From Endocalyx cinctus (taxonomy: Eukaryota; Ascomycota; Sordariomycetes; Amphisphaeriales; Apiosporaceae), in the NCBI GenBank assembly GCA_001600455.1, contig BCKC01000002.1:868001-932000 (forward strand): 64,000 nucleotides of DNA, given 5' to 3'. This document shows, in pieces, positions 45,146 to 56,668 of this stretch. Numbering within the stretch: position 1 is the stretch's first letter; each line of letters begins with the position of its first letter. Below the pieces are notes generated by a model. That model did no database searches. It saw nothing but the letters and a program-made list of their open reading frames with translations, and was not told where the DNA came from. The position numbers were made by a program, and so were the translations under genes.

Positions 45146-47686
45146 ATGGATTCGTCTATGAGCAAGTCCTCCGATTATGTGGTTGCAGTCGGTAACGGCT
45201 TGAGCGGGGGAGAAGTCCGGAACACAAGCCATGAATCACGGCGAGCTACTCCCGGGCGCAAGCCTAAAGCTTGTAAGTCCGATTATGATTACGCTCCGCG
45301 ATCACTTCGTATCTTATCATACCTGAGAGCTCGATCTTACTGGTTTTACAGGTGCAGAGTGCAAGAAACAGAAGATGAAGTGCGAAATATTTCCCGGGGA
45401 CAGCAAGTGTAAAAACTGTCTTCGGCGAGAGGTACCATGCATCTTCAAAAAGGTCGTCTTGACAGAGGTGCCATTACAGCCTACTCAGAATTACGAGTGT
45501 GCCCCCCGCAATTCCCAGAAGGTGGTTACTACTATTTACGACGTAAACTAATCATTCAATGCAGGAGCAAGATTGATAAGATGAGGGAAGAGATACAGCA
45601 AATAAGAGAGTCGCTTGATGCACTCATAAGAGGGGGTGTAAAGTTAACTGGGTCTCCAGAGACGACCATCCGGATCCCGCAAAATCACCAGCCCACAGAA
45701 AGCCCGCAGATACCTCATCAGGAAGCCAATATGAGCCCAGGGGGTACTGTGTTGAATTCCCGGGAAGATAATACCCGCATGGCTATGACGAGAGAGAATT
45801 CATTGGAGCCGGAACCTGATGGAGAAACCGGGGAGGTTATGGTCAACGGTGAAGTGACTGTCGAAGAACCCATGGGAAGTCTATACGAGGTCACCCGTCT
45901 CAGGAATATCCGCAGCAACCAAACGAAAGTAACGCGACCCCCTTTAGTGTACGGATCAGGGGAGGTGAACGACTTCATATCTCGTGGCGTAATTTCTGAA
46001 GTAGAGGCTGCGGACCTCTATCGAAGGTAAGCACTTCATCAAACTTTTGAACCAAAAGTCGCCAGTGGGACATTCCGCTTACAGATGACGGCAAGTTTCC
46101 ATAACTCTCTAAACCATTATCTTTGGGTTGGTCTCGAACAGACACATCCGAGCTTTTCTTCCGTGAGGAAATCGTCTGAGCTCCTTACTGCTACTATCCT
46201 CACGGTCACCGCTTTACATATCCCAACTAGCGAAGAGACGTTCGACAAATGCTATAAGGAGTTTTTGTCCTTAATATCATCATCTATGTTCTCGCGTTAT
46301 CATTCAATAGACGACGTTCGGGCACTTTGCATCGCCGCATTTTGGCTGTCAGAAGGTAAAATTTTGAACCTAGTTATATGATATACCTTTTCTCTTTAAA
46401 TTTTACCTTCTACATGTTTGCAAGTGCATGTCTTACATCTGACATTATCGTCACTTGCTTACAATAATCTTTTCGTGAGCTTTTTAGTGTCGTGGAAGCT
46501 CTCAGGGCACGCGATTCGCATCGCAACCGAGCTCAACATCCACCAATCCTTCAGTAAAGCGCTTGAAGGGAACCGCGAGCATTTCTTACGCGCGCGTCTC
46601 TGGTATATGCTCTACGTATGCGACCACCACTTCAGCATCGCGTACGGGCGACCGCCCATGATCGCCGAGTCGCGGCAGATCCGGGAGCACGAGCTGTTCC
46701 TGGAATCCGCATTCGCCGACGCGCTCGACCGACGGATCCTCTCGCAGGTGGCGCTGATGCAGGTCCTGACGCGCATCTACGACCGGTTCGCGGGCGCCGT
46801 GCCCCTATCGGACGCCGACTTCGGAGACGTCCGCGGCTTCAACGTCGAGATCGACCGGTGGCGGATGCGCTGGCACGCGCGCATGGAGGAGAACCGATAC
46901 ATCGGCGGGTTTCCCCCCAAGGGCATCATCCTGTACGGCTACTTCGCCAAGCTTCAGCTGAACTCCCTCGCCGTCAGGGGGGTCAGCCTCTCGACGGGTA
47001 GGCTCTCGACCGAACGAAAGGAGTTCGCTAACACGGCTATATCGGCCGCGGCGAGCATATTGACCTTCGTGCTGGAGGAAGAGGACATGCGAAGAGCCCT
47101 CGTGGGCACGCCCCTTTACGTTCATACCATGATCGCCTTCGCTTCCGTTTTCCTTATGAAGGTGGCTACCAGGTGGAACCGGATCATGGGTCTGAATGTC
47201 GAGTCCAACTACGTTTCCCACCTACTCGAGCGCATGATCGTCTTGCTTAAAAGCACCGTCACGTCTGACCGTCATCTGTTGTATCACATCGCTCACGGGC
47301 TTGAGAAGATGCTCGTGAAGCTGGGTTGTGCCACCAAGAAATTATCGAGACAGCAACAGCGAATTCCGGAAGAGCATCCGGGTAGTGGCAATGTTTCTCC
47401 CGGCCAAGACTCCGCCGTGAGCTTCGGGTCTATGGGCTATGGACCCGGATTGGAGCATGCAAATGACAATGTTCCCGTCGAAAATACTGACATTCCTGCG
47501 GCGGTAGGATCTATGGGCCCTCCCACGACCGCGGGTGAGAACTTGAGCTGGGATGCCTACACATCTGATAATGCAGGTGGTGTCGACGATGTCGCCCTGA
47601 TGAACGATAGCTTCATCTACGAGGCGTTCGGGAGCGAGTCGGCGAATGATGTATATAATTTACTTACGAACCAATTCTCATATTAA
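45146..47686 (+). CDS. Zn(II)2Cys6 transcription factor with fungal-specific MHR domain, 730 aa
   Basis: Five exons: 45146-45272, 45352-45496, 45565-46026, 46096-46355 and 46488-47686; 731 codons. Splicing the first intron through the Cys codon assembles the zinc cluster CAECKKQKMKC...CKNCLRREVPC. A coiled-coil dimerisation segment follows directly (ESKIDKMREEIQQIRESLDAL). After a disordered linker comes the fungal-specific middle homology domain: ISEVEAADLYRSFHNSLNHYLWVG, then SWKLSGHAIRIATELNIHQS, ARLWYMLYVCDHHFSIAYGRPP and downstream helices. The C terminus is a low-complexity probable activation region. The acceptor at 46095 is chosen because the nearer AG at 46084 would create an immediate stop. 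The fourth intron (132 nt) is long and could hide a small exon. Targets are unknown; the neighbours are a DUF7702 protein and an ankyrin-CorA gene. Confidence 0.9.
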
Positions 47687-48156
47687 ATGAGTATTGCAAG
47701 GTTGATATACCCTACAGCATTATTAGCGTGTAGGGGGTGGCACAGTATATGAGGCTAGTAGTATGCAAGCCGCACGTCTTTGCGGAAATAGCGGGATCAC
47801 CGACTTCCTAGGAAGTCATCAGTGAAAGAAGACTTAGTTACGCATATCGCAGCGATAATTATCAATCTCTTGGTTTAACTTTTTCTCTATTCCTTTATGA
47901 AAAAAATTTCAAGCTGCACTTGAAAAAAAGATAAAATAAAGAAAAAACAAAACGCTCGCTATAATCAAGTGCTGTAATAAAGACAATCATTTGACCAAAT
48001 AGTCATCCAGTCAATCTCTTTGCTCCCGTCTCGCTTTAAACCAAAGAATATGCATTATCCCAAAGATTGATAAATCTCAATCTCAAATCGCTCGTTTCCC
48101 TCCCCCATCTTTTTTTTTTATTTTTTTTTTCCCTATAGATACCGTAGTATTGTTTT
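47687..48156. other. Convergent 3' spacer
   Basis: 470 nt between the zinc-cluster regulator and DUF7702 stops. It holds a perfect 16-bp palindrome at 47802-47817 and long T tracts at 48109-48131 that probably belong to the 3' ends. No gene is seen. Confidence 0.55.
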
Positions 48157-49002
48157 TTAATGCCTATACTGAGTTGAATACTCATTGCTCTGCAACTCGT
48201 AACTCCGGCTCGGCTTCGCTCTCTCGACGTCGTGCGCCGCCGTCGGGGCGTACTGGGACTTCTTCTGCAGCGTCAGACCGACGCCCTCGATGATGGCGAC
48301 GACGATGGCCTCCATGACGGTGACGAAGCCGACCATGACGTACGCGTTGCCGTTGATCTGGTTGAAGCTGGGGTTGTTCGCGAGCGTCGACTCGCCCGAG
48401 TAGATCAGGCGGACGAGGAGGAAGGGTAAGGTCGCGGCCACGGCGTAGGCGAGGCGGGTCTCGCCCGGCTCGGCGTACGAGGCCGATCGGACGGTGACGG
48501 CGGTGATGAAGACCAGCAGGATGAAGCTCACGATGAGCAGGACGACGGCGACCTTGCTGAGCGTCGGCGGCGTGTATACCCCGGTGTTGGCGTAGTCGTT
48601 CCCGGCCTGGGTGCCTCCTATGGAACTCAGGATGAGGGAGACGAGCAGGAGCAGCTGGATCAGGCGTAGGTATCTGGGCTCGATGACCAGGCTCTTGGTC
48701 TTGCGGATGCTCTCGAGAACGCGGTTGAGTAAGGCCAGCATCATGAGGATCATGGGCGAGAGACCGACGTTCTGCAGCGTTGCCGATCCGATGTACAGGC
48801 TCAGGTTGTCCGGGTCGTTGATAGTCGCGAGTTCGAGGGCGCCGCCGAGGATGCGGGCGATGGAGAAGATGATCAGAAAGTACCAGCCCGCATTTCGACC
48901 CCAACCGTGTCGGAAAGAGAGAAACAGTGATATAAACAGAGAGGGGACGTATATAACAATGTTGGATATGGCGATGTTATTATGGACTGTCAAGGCCGTC
49001 AT
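48157..49002 (-). CDS. DUF7702-like seven-TM fungal membrane protein, 281 aa
   Basis: Single exon, GC-rich. Seven hydrophobic segments are visible: IAISNIVIYVPSLFISLFLSF, AGWYFLIIFSIARILGGALEL, LQNVGLSPMILMMLALLNRV, LRLIQLLLLVSLILSSIGG, VAVVLLIVSFILLVFITAVT, RLAYAVAATLPFLLVRLIYS and AYVMVGFVTVMEAIVVAIIE. Short loops and a polar C-terminal tail complete it. The first loop RHGWGRNAGW and the helix-2 motif IARILGGALEL fit a fungal family I recall as DUF7702, of unknown function. The size is typical. It is convergent with the zinc-cluster regulator. A 13-bp tandem repeat lies 60 bases upstream of the start. Confidence 0.8.
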   Translation of the reverse strand: MTALTVHNNIAISNIVIYVPSLFISLFLSFRHGWGRNAGWYFLIIFSIARILGGALELATINDPDNLSLYIGSATLQNVGLSPMILMMLALLNRVLESIRKTKSLVIEPRYLRLIQLLLLVSLILSSIGGTQAGNDYANTGVYTPPTLSKVAVVLLIVSFILLVFITAVTVRSASYAEPGETRLAYAVAATLPFLLVRLIYSGESTLANNPSFNQINGNAYVMVGFVTVMEAIVVAIIEGVGLTLQKKSQYAPTAAHDVERAKPSRSYELQSNEYSTQYRH

Positions 49003-49065
49003 CTTGCTGACTGTAACTGCGTCGAGTCCGATATTCTCGAGTGATGAATATTATCTACGGTGTTA

Positions 49066-49102
49066 AAGGTAGTATGTCAAGGTAGTATGTCAAGGTAGTA
49101 TA
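49066..49102. repeat. 13-bp tandem repeat, 2.8 copies
   Basis: Unit AAGGTAGTATGTC at 49066-49078 and 49079-49091, then a partial copy to 49102, upstream of the DUF7702-like gene. Confidence 0.9.
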
Positions 49103-50860
49103 GAAAGTAAGTGGTCGAGTTTGGTGAGTAAGTCGAGGTAAGAAGAAAGTAGTAAGACAGACAAGTGACTTAATATAAAGTTTGAGTCAAGAGGGTATCT
49201 GTTATAATGTATTATGGTGATGATGATAGAGGAAATCAAACGGTATGAGTGCAAGTACATGCTGGAATCTTATATACAAGTAGAGAGATGCACTCCCTAC
49301 ACGTTGCTGGGCTATACATGATAGACTACATCTCGCTTTCGCTATAACAAAGGTTATCCACTTAACTAAGTATCCAGGCCGGGTCCATCATTGTGTACAT
49401 TGCCTAGCAGCCCATGTTGTTACCAGGATTATGCATACCAGGGAACCGTTGCTCAGCGGGTAGGAATGTTACTATTTTCTATCAATCTCACGCTAAATTT
49501 CATCCATACTCTTCTCGATTAATTAAAAAAGTATAGTCTAAAGGGAAAGGGAAAAAAAAGAATTGGAGACATGGTGCAGATGGAGGTTGTTCCTTTGCAC
49601 AGCCCATTCCCCATTTGCCAAAAGCGAAAGCGAAGGAGTCTAACGATCTATAATAGGTTAGATATGGAACCTGCATGGCTGCGGTTCAGTTTAGGGCTGG
49701 ACTTTTTTTGGTCTCTTTTATTAGTTAATATGGAGTTGTGTCAAGCTTTAGCCAAGGCAGCTTATCGAGTACAGGGCAGAAGATTGATGATTACGCTATT
49801 CTACTCCCGCTGCGGACCATCCGGCGATTATCTCATCTCATCTCGTTCTCGCTTTCGTAGAGAATATCCGCCTACATTTCAGCTCGTTCTCGGTAACGGT
49901 TGGTCTCCCGTTTGAATGAAATTTCGGGGATGTTCAATATCACAAAGCAAGTTTCATGCAAGAGTATATACCATAACAATACAGGCGGCCTCTTAATTAA
50001 CTTTGTTCTCTCTACCCTACCTTAGTTGCCTACCTGAATTGCTGCACGCAGATTCCTGTTTAATTCCATGCACTACGTGGCTTGCTTCTTGCTTCAACCT
50101 ACTTGCCCAGTATCTACTATCTGTCTATTTTGAAGTTAAGTATTTTTACTCGTTGTAATTGACTTGCCCAATGATCTACTCCGTACGCTACGATATATTA
50201 CACTAAACAGCATGCTTAGCATATAAAAAGATGACTCTTTTAGTGCAGTACACTGCCTTTTTTCCTTTCTCCACAAAGAGCTGTACCCTTACGGCGTTAA
50301 ATTACGAACAAAAAAAAAAGATAGTCGCGCTGTTGCTTTCTCGGTAGTTTTATCCGATAGCGAAGAAGCCCGTAACAACGTATTTACCAAACTGATACGA
50401 ATTTACCTCATCGCACATATACAGAGAGCTATGTGCATGTCTGCAATAAGTTCCTTCGACTCCGCACGAGAATCTTTCTAACCTCTCATCCCGCGACTCA
50501 AACATCTCCTAAGGCACCGCTACTTCAGCCACGCGCCTTTTCGGTTACGGCGATGACGAGTTAAAGTTTGACATCTTATCTCCATTCATAGTCCTACACA
50601 AGTTTTAAGATATTACAAGTCGCATTTACACGATGGTATAGATTGAAAGATCTACTTCAGGGGATTGTAGACTTACCCAAGTAGGGCCGTTAAGCGAATG
50701 CGAAGTTCTAGCGCCATTCAGCTGTGACGTTCTATACCAACTACTGGATGTACACTATGCAATGGAGCATACACAGTAGTACACTTATCACTAGACCGTC
50801 AGCAGCGCCTCATCGCCGGGATCCCCACATGGGACAACGTATGGATTATTAAGGCTGTCT

Positions 50861-50880
50861 GGCTGACCTGCAGGTCAGCC
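50861..50880. repeat. Perfect 20-bp palindrome
   Basis: GGCTGACCTGCAGGTCAGCC reads the same on both strands. Related half-sites follow: GGTCAGC at 50882, GGCTGACC at 50933 and GGCTGAC near 50986. Confidence 0.95.
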
Positions 50881-51370
50881 TGGTCAGCAAAAGATCAAGA
50901 TGACATCAAGAAAACAAGCATTTCTCTCTACCGGCTGACCGGCTCCTGTTGAACTCTTTTTTCTAGGGTTTAGTATTCGGTACGGGCTGACTTAAAAATG
51001 ACCGGATTGGATAATGGCCTGTGGGAGATGGAGTCAGAAAGGGCCGACCTGCCTACTGTGTAACCTACAGCCAAGTTTCTGAGATGGTTGCTGACCAACT
51101 CCCGTCACAAATGCGATGATGTAGTCTCATCACTGCCACATCTCGTCGAGCGTGTTTTACGCGATGACATAATGCGAGAAGTTCTAGGAATAACAAGTAC
51201 TGTTGGTAAGAAGTGAAACAACTTAATCTTCGCATAGTTCTCGCAGGGAGCTCTCGTAACCAATCAACTTTGTATATTATTGTAAAAAGGGTATCTATCA
51301 CCAGACGCCATGTCATGATATTTTATATAGAAAATATATATGCTTCCTTCATTTTTTTTACATCTCATCA

Positions 51371-53101
51371 TCACCAACTATCGAAATTACCAAAACCGCC
51401 ACCCATCATCTTGGGTTTCTTCTTAACCGGTTCTTCCCAGGTATCTACGTCACCTTCGAGGATCTCGTCCTTACCAACCGGCTGCCGCGCCTTCGCCGCC
51501 GCCTTCAAGTACTTGCCCACCGTAGCGCCGCCGCCCTCGCCGTCCCCTTCGACGGTCCCGTCGGCGCGTACGCGCTTCCCCGTCCAGGTGACGCGATCGT
51601 CGTCGGTACCGCCCTTCTTCTTAACCTCGGCCTCGGCCTCGGCCGCGCGGTCTCGCTCGTCTTTCTGCTTCTGGAACTCGGCGAACGGGTCGACGAAGAC
51701 GACGACGTCCTTGATAAAGATGCGGTTGAGCGGGCGGTCCGATCCGTCCGTAGGGGCCGCCTCCATTTTGCTGAGGACGTCGGTCCCGCCCACGACCTTG
51801 CCGAAGATGGTATGCTTCCGGTCGAGGTGCTTCACCGGCCGGTACGTGATGAAAAACTGGCTCGAGTTGGTGTTCTTCCCTTTGTTCGCCATGCTCAGGA
51901 CGCCGCGTGAGTCGTGCGTGAGCGGTCCGTCGAACTCGTCTTGGAAGTTCTTGCCCCATATGCTGGCCCCTCCCCGCCCGGTGCCCGAAGGGTCGCCGCC
52001 TTGGATCATGAAGTTTTTGATGTTTCGGTGAAAATTCACGTTTCTGTAGTAGCCCTTCTGGGCTAGCCGAGTAAAGTTCCAGACCGCTCTGGGTGCGTAC
52101 TCGGTATGTAATTCGATGTTCAGTTCGCCTAGGTTGGTTTCTATGCGCGCGTATCCTTTTATCTTGACTCGCTTAGGTTTCAACATGTATTCCTCGTCGG
52201 TAAGAGTAGCTCGCTCGTCACTTGTTTCAGGCGTCAATCCCGTGCTCGTAAAACTTGCCGCCGCTCTTCCCGTTGTGTAGGCGGCTGCGTTGTATGCTAG
52301 CTTCTTCTCCTGTATCATGGACTGTTTCGGACCTCCTGCACTTGTTTTGGCCACGGCCTGCGATGAAGATCGGTTAACATCACCACCGGCTTCGCGCTCT
52401 TTCCGAGCTTTCGCCACGGCTTCTTTAGCTCTGAGAACCTTCTCTCCTACTCTTCCCAGGGCGCTGATATTCACACCTCCTTCCTTCCTCTCTTCCTCTT
52501 GTTCCTTAGTCAAGAGCGCATCTTCGCCGTCTTTCAAGTATTTGAACTGGCTTAAATCTCTGCCGGTGGTATTTTGTGGGTCTTGTAGCGTGATTATATC
52601 GGATCGATCAAACTCGGTATCGTCTACGAGATCTCGCCACATCTTGGGTTTGATATTCATCCTCTGAACGGTCTCGTACGCGAAAACGTTGGCATAATTC
52701 CCGTGTCGGATCGCTACTATGTGCGTGTTGTCGGTGAATACTTTGAACGTCACGGGATCGTTAAGGTCACCCTTCTCGTCGCTAGCCTGACCATCACCAA
52801 CATCGGCGTTGCGCGAAAAGTTGAGCTTAATTAAGTCGCGCGCGGCTAGAGGTTCGCCAGTTACGGGGTTGGTCTTGTGGTCTTCGAGCCATTTTGATAT
52901 AACTTCGACGTCGAATATAGTCCCATCGGCCGTGCATACGGGGTTCTTGAAAGGTTGGAGGCTCGCGGCGCAAAAATTGAAGGGAAGTCGTCTGAAGGAT
53001 GGACCGCCAGCACTTGATCGTGCACCCGTATTTGCGGAGAAAGCGTCTGAGGATGACCACTCGGAGTGTGTTATATAGAGCTTATCGGTATTCTTCCCCA
53101 T
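51371..53101 (-). CDS. U-box cyclophilin, peptidyl-prolyl isomerase-like 2, 576 aa
   Basis: Single exon. The N terminus (MGKNTDKLYITHSEW) is the hallmark of the PPIL2/CYP60 family. A U-box follows at about residues 38-110 (NFCAASLQPFKNPVCTADGTIFDVEVISKWLEDHKTNPVTG-type core), with a second U-box-like element near residues 115-165. A charged helical region comes next. The cyclophilin domain spans about residues 310-465, with VNFHRNIKNFMIQGGDPSGT, GRGGASIWGKNFQDEF and NSSQFFITYRPVKHLDRKHT. These proteins combine proline isomerase and ubiquitin-ligase modules, and are nuclear and linked to the spliceosome. The C-terminal tail is rich in basic and acidic stretches and ends MMGGGFGNFDSW. Length and order match fungal orthologues. 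It is divergent from the PTM1-like gene. Confidence 0.95.
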   Translation of the reverse strand: MGKNTDKLYITHSEWSSSDAFSANTGARSSAGGPSFRRLPFNFCAASLQPFKNPVCTADGTIFDVEVISKWLEDHKTNPVTGEPLAARDLIKLNFSRNADVGDGQASDEKGDLNDPVTFKVFTDNTHIVAIRHGNYANVFAYETVQRMNIKPKMWRDLVDDTEFDRSDIITLQDPQNTTGRDLSQFKYLKDGEDALLTKEQEEERKEGGVNISALGRVGEKVLRAKEAVAKARKEREAGGDVNRSSSQAVAKTSAGGPKQSMIQEKKLAYNAAAYTTGRAAASFTSTGLTPETSDERATLTDEEYMLKPKRVKIKGYARIETNLGELNIELHTEYAPRAVWNFTRLAQKGYYRNVNFHRNIKNFMIQGGDPSGTGRGGASIWGKNFQDEFDGPLTHDSRGVLSMANKGKNTNSSQFFITYRPVKHLDRKHTIFGKVVGGTDVLSKMEAAPTDGSDRPLNRIFIKDVVVFVDPFAEFQKQKDERDRAAEAEAEVKKKGGTDDDRVTWTGKRVRADGTVEGDGEGGGATVGKYLKAAAKARQPVGKDEILEGDVDTWEEPVKKKPKMMGGGFGNFDSW

Positions 53102-53771
53102 TGTGAAACTTGATAGTATTTTTTTTTGCTCAAAATAATAGATATTAATCCTATATTTTCAATGGGTGCAAAATGCGAAAGTGTTTACAGTCACAAATAT
53201 GGAACAGGCTGAATTAACAGAGCTCCTTATCTTATCGGTATATAGTGTACAGCGGTATATATTTATCACTAACGCTACCTAGCTTAAAAATTAGGGGACG
53301 TATCAGCTTCTAAGATAGGGGTCGATAGTCCGTGATAAATGGGGTTTTAGCAGATGTTTATAGGTAGCTTTGATGCGCTTTGGTAATGCAGGGTCGTGGA
53401 TGCTTGCGCAATGCGGTTAACTTTCTTTTTTTTTTTCTTAACCAACTAAGAAACCACCCCTGCCGCCGAGCTGTGTTTCGTAGGTAACAGCAATTGTGGC
53501 AGAACAAAATACACAGTCAGCCAGTAAAGCCTAAAAAAATAACATCAATCAATCTATTCTAAGATATCTGGCATCAATTACTGTCATACGAAGGAATCAA
53601 TATCAACTTTGAGTTCTAAATATTGATTTACTTCCCGTATTCTTTGCGAACTCTTCACTACAAATCGTCAACTAGGGTTACCGGTAAAGCTCTTTAGTCA
53701 ACTTCTGGAACAAGTAATCCAACAAGGCTGCCCTGAGCAGCAACTTGCGATTTAAAAAAGGAAAAAGGAAA
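53102..53771. promoter_or_regulatory. Divergent promoter of the cyclophilin and PTM1-like genes
   Basis: 670 nt between the two starts. T-rich tracts lie near 53119-53128 and 53424-53438. No specific factor site can be supported. Confidence 0.5.
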
Positions 53772-55850
53772 ATGGCGATAAAGAGATGGCTGTCACCATT
53801 ACTGTTGCTGACATCGTCCATATGGACAAGTCAAGCATTAGAAGTTCAACTTGTATGTTAACAGAGATATAGCCGAATGAGTGGGTTTGGAAACTAAGAT
53901 TGTTGTTACTTGTTCACAGGACAGTACCGATCAAAACCGGCAAATATGTCAAGGTACGTTTTCTCTTATTTGATCATCGTATATGGATATAGATCGTTTT
54001 CTGACAAGTCACCCGAAAATAGGCATGTACAGCAAAAGCGCATGGGGTGGACCTGTTGACCCTTTCATCCTCACCGTATTCCCGAACGTGACCGTCGAAG
54101 GCGACAATGACCCGATCGTTAGTTTGGTAATATTCGAGTGGAAAGACGAAGATCTCATCGGAGTTTTACCTACTGCCGACGCCGTAGAAGTACGCATCCC
54201 GCTTCCGACTTTACATAAACTCCGTGTAGAACCGAAACTGACGACTTCTTTAGAAAGAAGTGATATGCGACACCGCGAATATTGATAGGGGCCTTTGTGA
54301 CGAGTCTGACCTTGGAGAATGGATCCTTTCCCCTAACGCGACCGAGAAATCCACCAACTTCATCTTGACCAAAGCCGTCCACCTCAAGTCAGCCCCTCCG
54401 ATTAGCTATCCTATTAAGAAGACCGGATATTTCTGTGTCGCGGCTTATGGATTACCCCCTTTGAACGAATTTATGGGCGTTGTTGAGTTTCGAGAAGCTT
54501 ATGGCGAGCTTCCCGCGACCCAGATCCCCAAACTTCCGTTCTATGGGGGCATCACAATTCTCTACGCAGTTGTAGCAGTGTATGTGAAGCATTTCTATCC
54601 CTTTCACATGGTTTTCTGTATCTGACAATTTCTAGATTCTGGGGCTTTCTCTACTTCCAGCACCGATATGACATTCGTAAGTAGCTAAAAGGCGTATCTT
54701 TTCGTGACAACTAGCTGACGTATATATCCAGTGCCCGTGCAGAATTACATCACTGCTATCCTAGTCTTCCTCGTCGTGGAGATGTTAATGACTTGGGGTT
54801 TCTACGGTAAGCGACTGATTGCTTTTTATAGGAGATGACTCAGTTACTAATTTGAATTCAAGACTATCTAAACCGAAATGGCTCCAACGTTGGCGCCAAA
54901 GTTCTTTTGGTCGTAGTAGCGGTCTTGAACGCTTTCCGCAACTCCTTCTCGTTCTTCCTACTACTTATTGTGTGCATGGGATACGGTGTTGTGAAACCCT
55001 CTCTCGGAAAGACGATGGTTTATGTGAGATGGCTAGCCATTGCTCACTTTGTGTTTGGCTTGGTCTATGCGATCACCAGTCTCCTAGTATCCCCGGAATC
55101 TGCCGGTAAGCACCTGTAATGAGAGTAAGAGAAAAGTTTACATGCTAACACCGCCTAGGCCCCTTTGTGCTCCTGATCGTGCTTCCGCTCGCTGGAACTC
55201 TGACCGCGTTTTATGTCTGGACCCTAAACTCGTTGAATTTCACGCTCAAGGATCTACGCGAACGCAAGCAGAAGGCGAAAGAGGCTATGTATAAGAAACT
55301 ATGGTGGTGCATTCTCATCAGCATTCTTGTCATCTTCGCCTTTTTCTTCTTCAACTCGTTCTCCTTCGCCTCGGCCACCGATCGTAACTACGTGCCCTTC
55401 CACTGGAAGTCTCGGTGGTTCGTACTCGACGGCTGGCTCAACTTGGTCTACTTCGCCGACGTGGCCTGGGTGGCGTACGTATGGCGACCTACGGCGAACA
55501 ACCGAAGGTTCGCTATGAGCGACGAGATTGCTCAGGATGAAGATGGCGGCTTCGAATTTGCAGATGTCGGCGCTCCGGATGACTCGGATGAAGAAGACGA
55601 GGAGGCGCACATCGGCTCAAAACCGACCACTACTCGGGCAGGCCCGGCCTCGGCCGCCGCCACATCTTCCCAGCCCTCGCAGAGCAGAGCGCCCGCTAAG
55701 CTCGAATCTCCACGGGACTCGTTTGACGGTGAGACGATATTTGCTGTTGGTGAGGACGGGGACAAGTTTAGTGACGATGACGAGGATGATGATGATGAGG
55801 ATGACGAGAGCGATCTGGAGGACGCAAATCTAGTCCACAAGAAGAAATGA
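53772..55850 (+). CDS. PTM1-type lung seven-transmembrane receptor family protein, 552 aa
   Basis: Eight exons: 53772-53852, 53920-53953, 54023-54189, 54254-54579, 54636-54676, 54732-54806, 54863-55105 and 55159-55850; 553 codons. A signal peptide (MAIKRWLSPLLLLTSSIWTS) precedes a lumenal domain with CQGMYSKSAWGG and a cysteine pair (VICDTANIDRGLCDES). Seven membrane segments follow from about residue 195; recognisable family signatures are FWGFLYFQHRYDILPVQNYI, MTWGFYDYLNRNG, VVKPSLGKTMVYVR and SRWFVLDGWLNLVYF. The cytosolic tail is highly acidic (DDEDDDDEDDESD) and ends HKKK. Family members such as yeast Ptm1 sit in Golgi or endosomal membranes and are thought to aid membrane traffic. The C-terminal KKxx-like end hints at Golgi/ER retrieval, which is inference. 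Confidence 0.92.
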
Positions 55851-56668
55851 AGTGGCCTCTCTTCTCAGGGCCACAAACCGTTAGCCTAAGCTAATTCTTC
55901 CCTTGAGGAGCGGCGCAAATGACTTTCTATAAGCTTCGCGATCCTGGCAGAAATGGCTTCACTGGAGCCTGTTATTAGTCGTGGATTTGGATATTGTTCC
56001 GAACATGGGGTCATCTTTTATATCCAGACTACTCTCATTCTTTAGGCAGTTGTAACCTTAATTCTTGTAAAATATGTAGCCCGATGTTATTTCTGTATTG
56101 GCAGCTCTGCGGACTTAGCGAAGATGCAGATTAGTATGTTCCGGAAGATAAATATATATTGATTGATCGGAGAACGGCGTTGTGTGTATGCAATAAATGT
56201 ATTCCGATTCATATCTTCAAATGCGGTTCCTTCAGCGTGGAAAGTAACTGGCCAACTTGATGATATGATATGACTGTACCATTGCGGTTATTGTAACCGA
56301 CTGGCCAAAAAGGAGGTGCCAAGTAGGGGAACTTGAGAATCCCAATCAATGTATGATATACTTCAAAGATAGGACGATACCAGTGGTGAATTTCGCTCTC
56401 TTTTTTTTAATTTCCTCCTTAAAATCTAAAGACGGACCCAGCCCCGCCCTCGATATGTAAGTATATGAGAGAAATCATCGTGAAGAAATCCCTGTTTTTT
56501 ATTTTACATGATGGTATACATGTCGCATACATATGATAGACAACACAACGCCTGCGTTGTTCTCATATTCGAGTTAAGCCCTCTCCTTCCTCCATATTCA
56601 TACAATGAATCAATCTGCCCGGATGTTCTTTTAACTTCAAATCAAACATGATTGGCCTTTTGACGAGA
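55851..56668. other. Convergent 3' spacer
   Basis: 818 nt between the PTM1-like and MidA-like stops. No gene or notable repeat is seen. Confidence 0.5.

Larger units (their letters stand above)
49003..51370. other. Intergenic stretch with palindromic elements
   Basis: 2.37 kb. A 13-bp unit AAGGTAGTATGTC is repeated nearly three times at 49066-49102. A 114-codon open frame at 49571-49915 has no recognisable similarity and is not called. A TACTCCGTA word lies at 50177-50185 and a perfect 20-bp palindrome at 50861-50880, surrounded by further GGCTGAC half-sites to about 50995. Confidence 0.6.

Noticed and set aside
49571..49915. 114-codon plus-strand frame
   Set aside because: Although it begins after an A-rich leader, the protein has no recognisable pattern and no splice partners.
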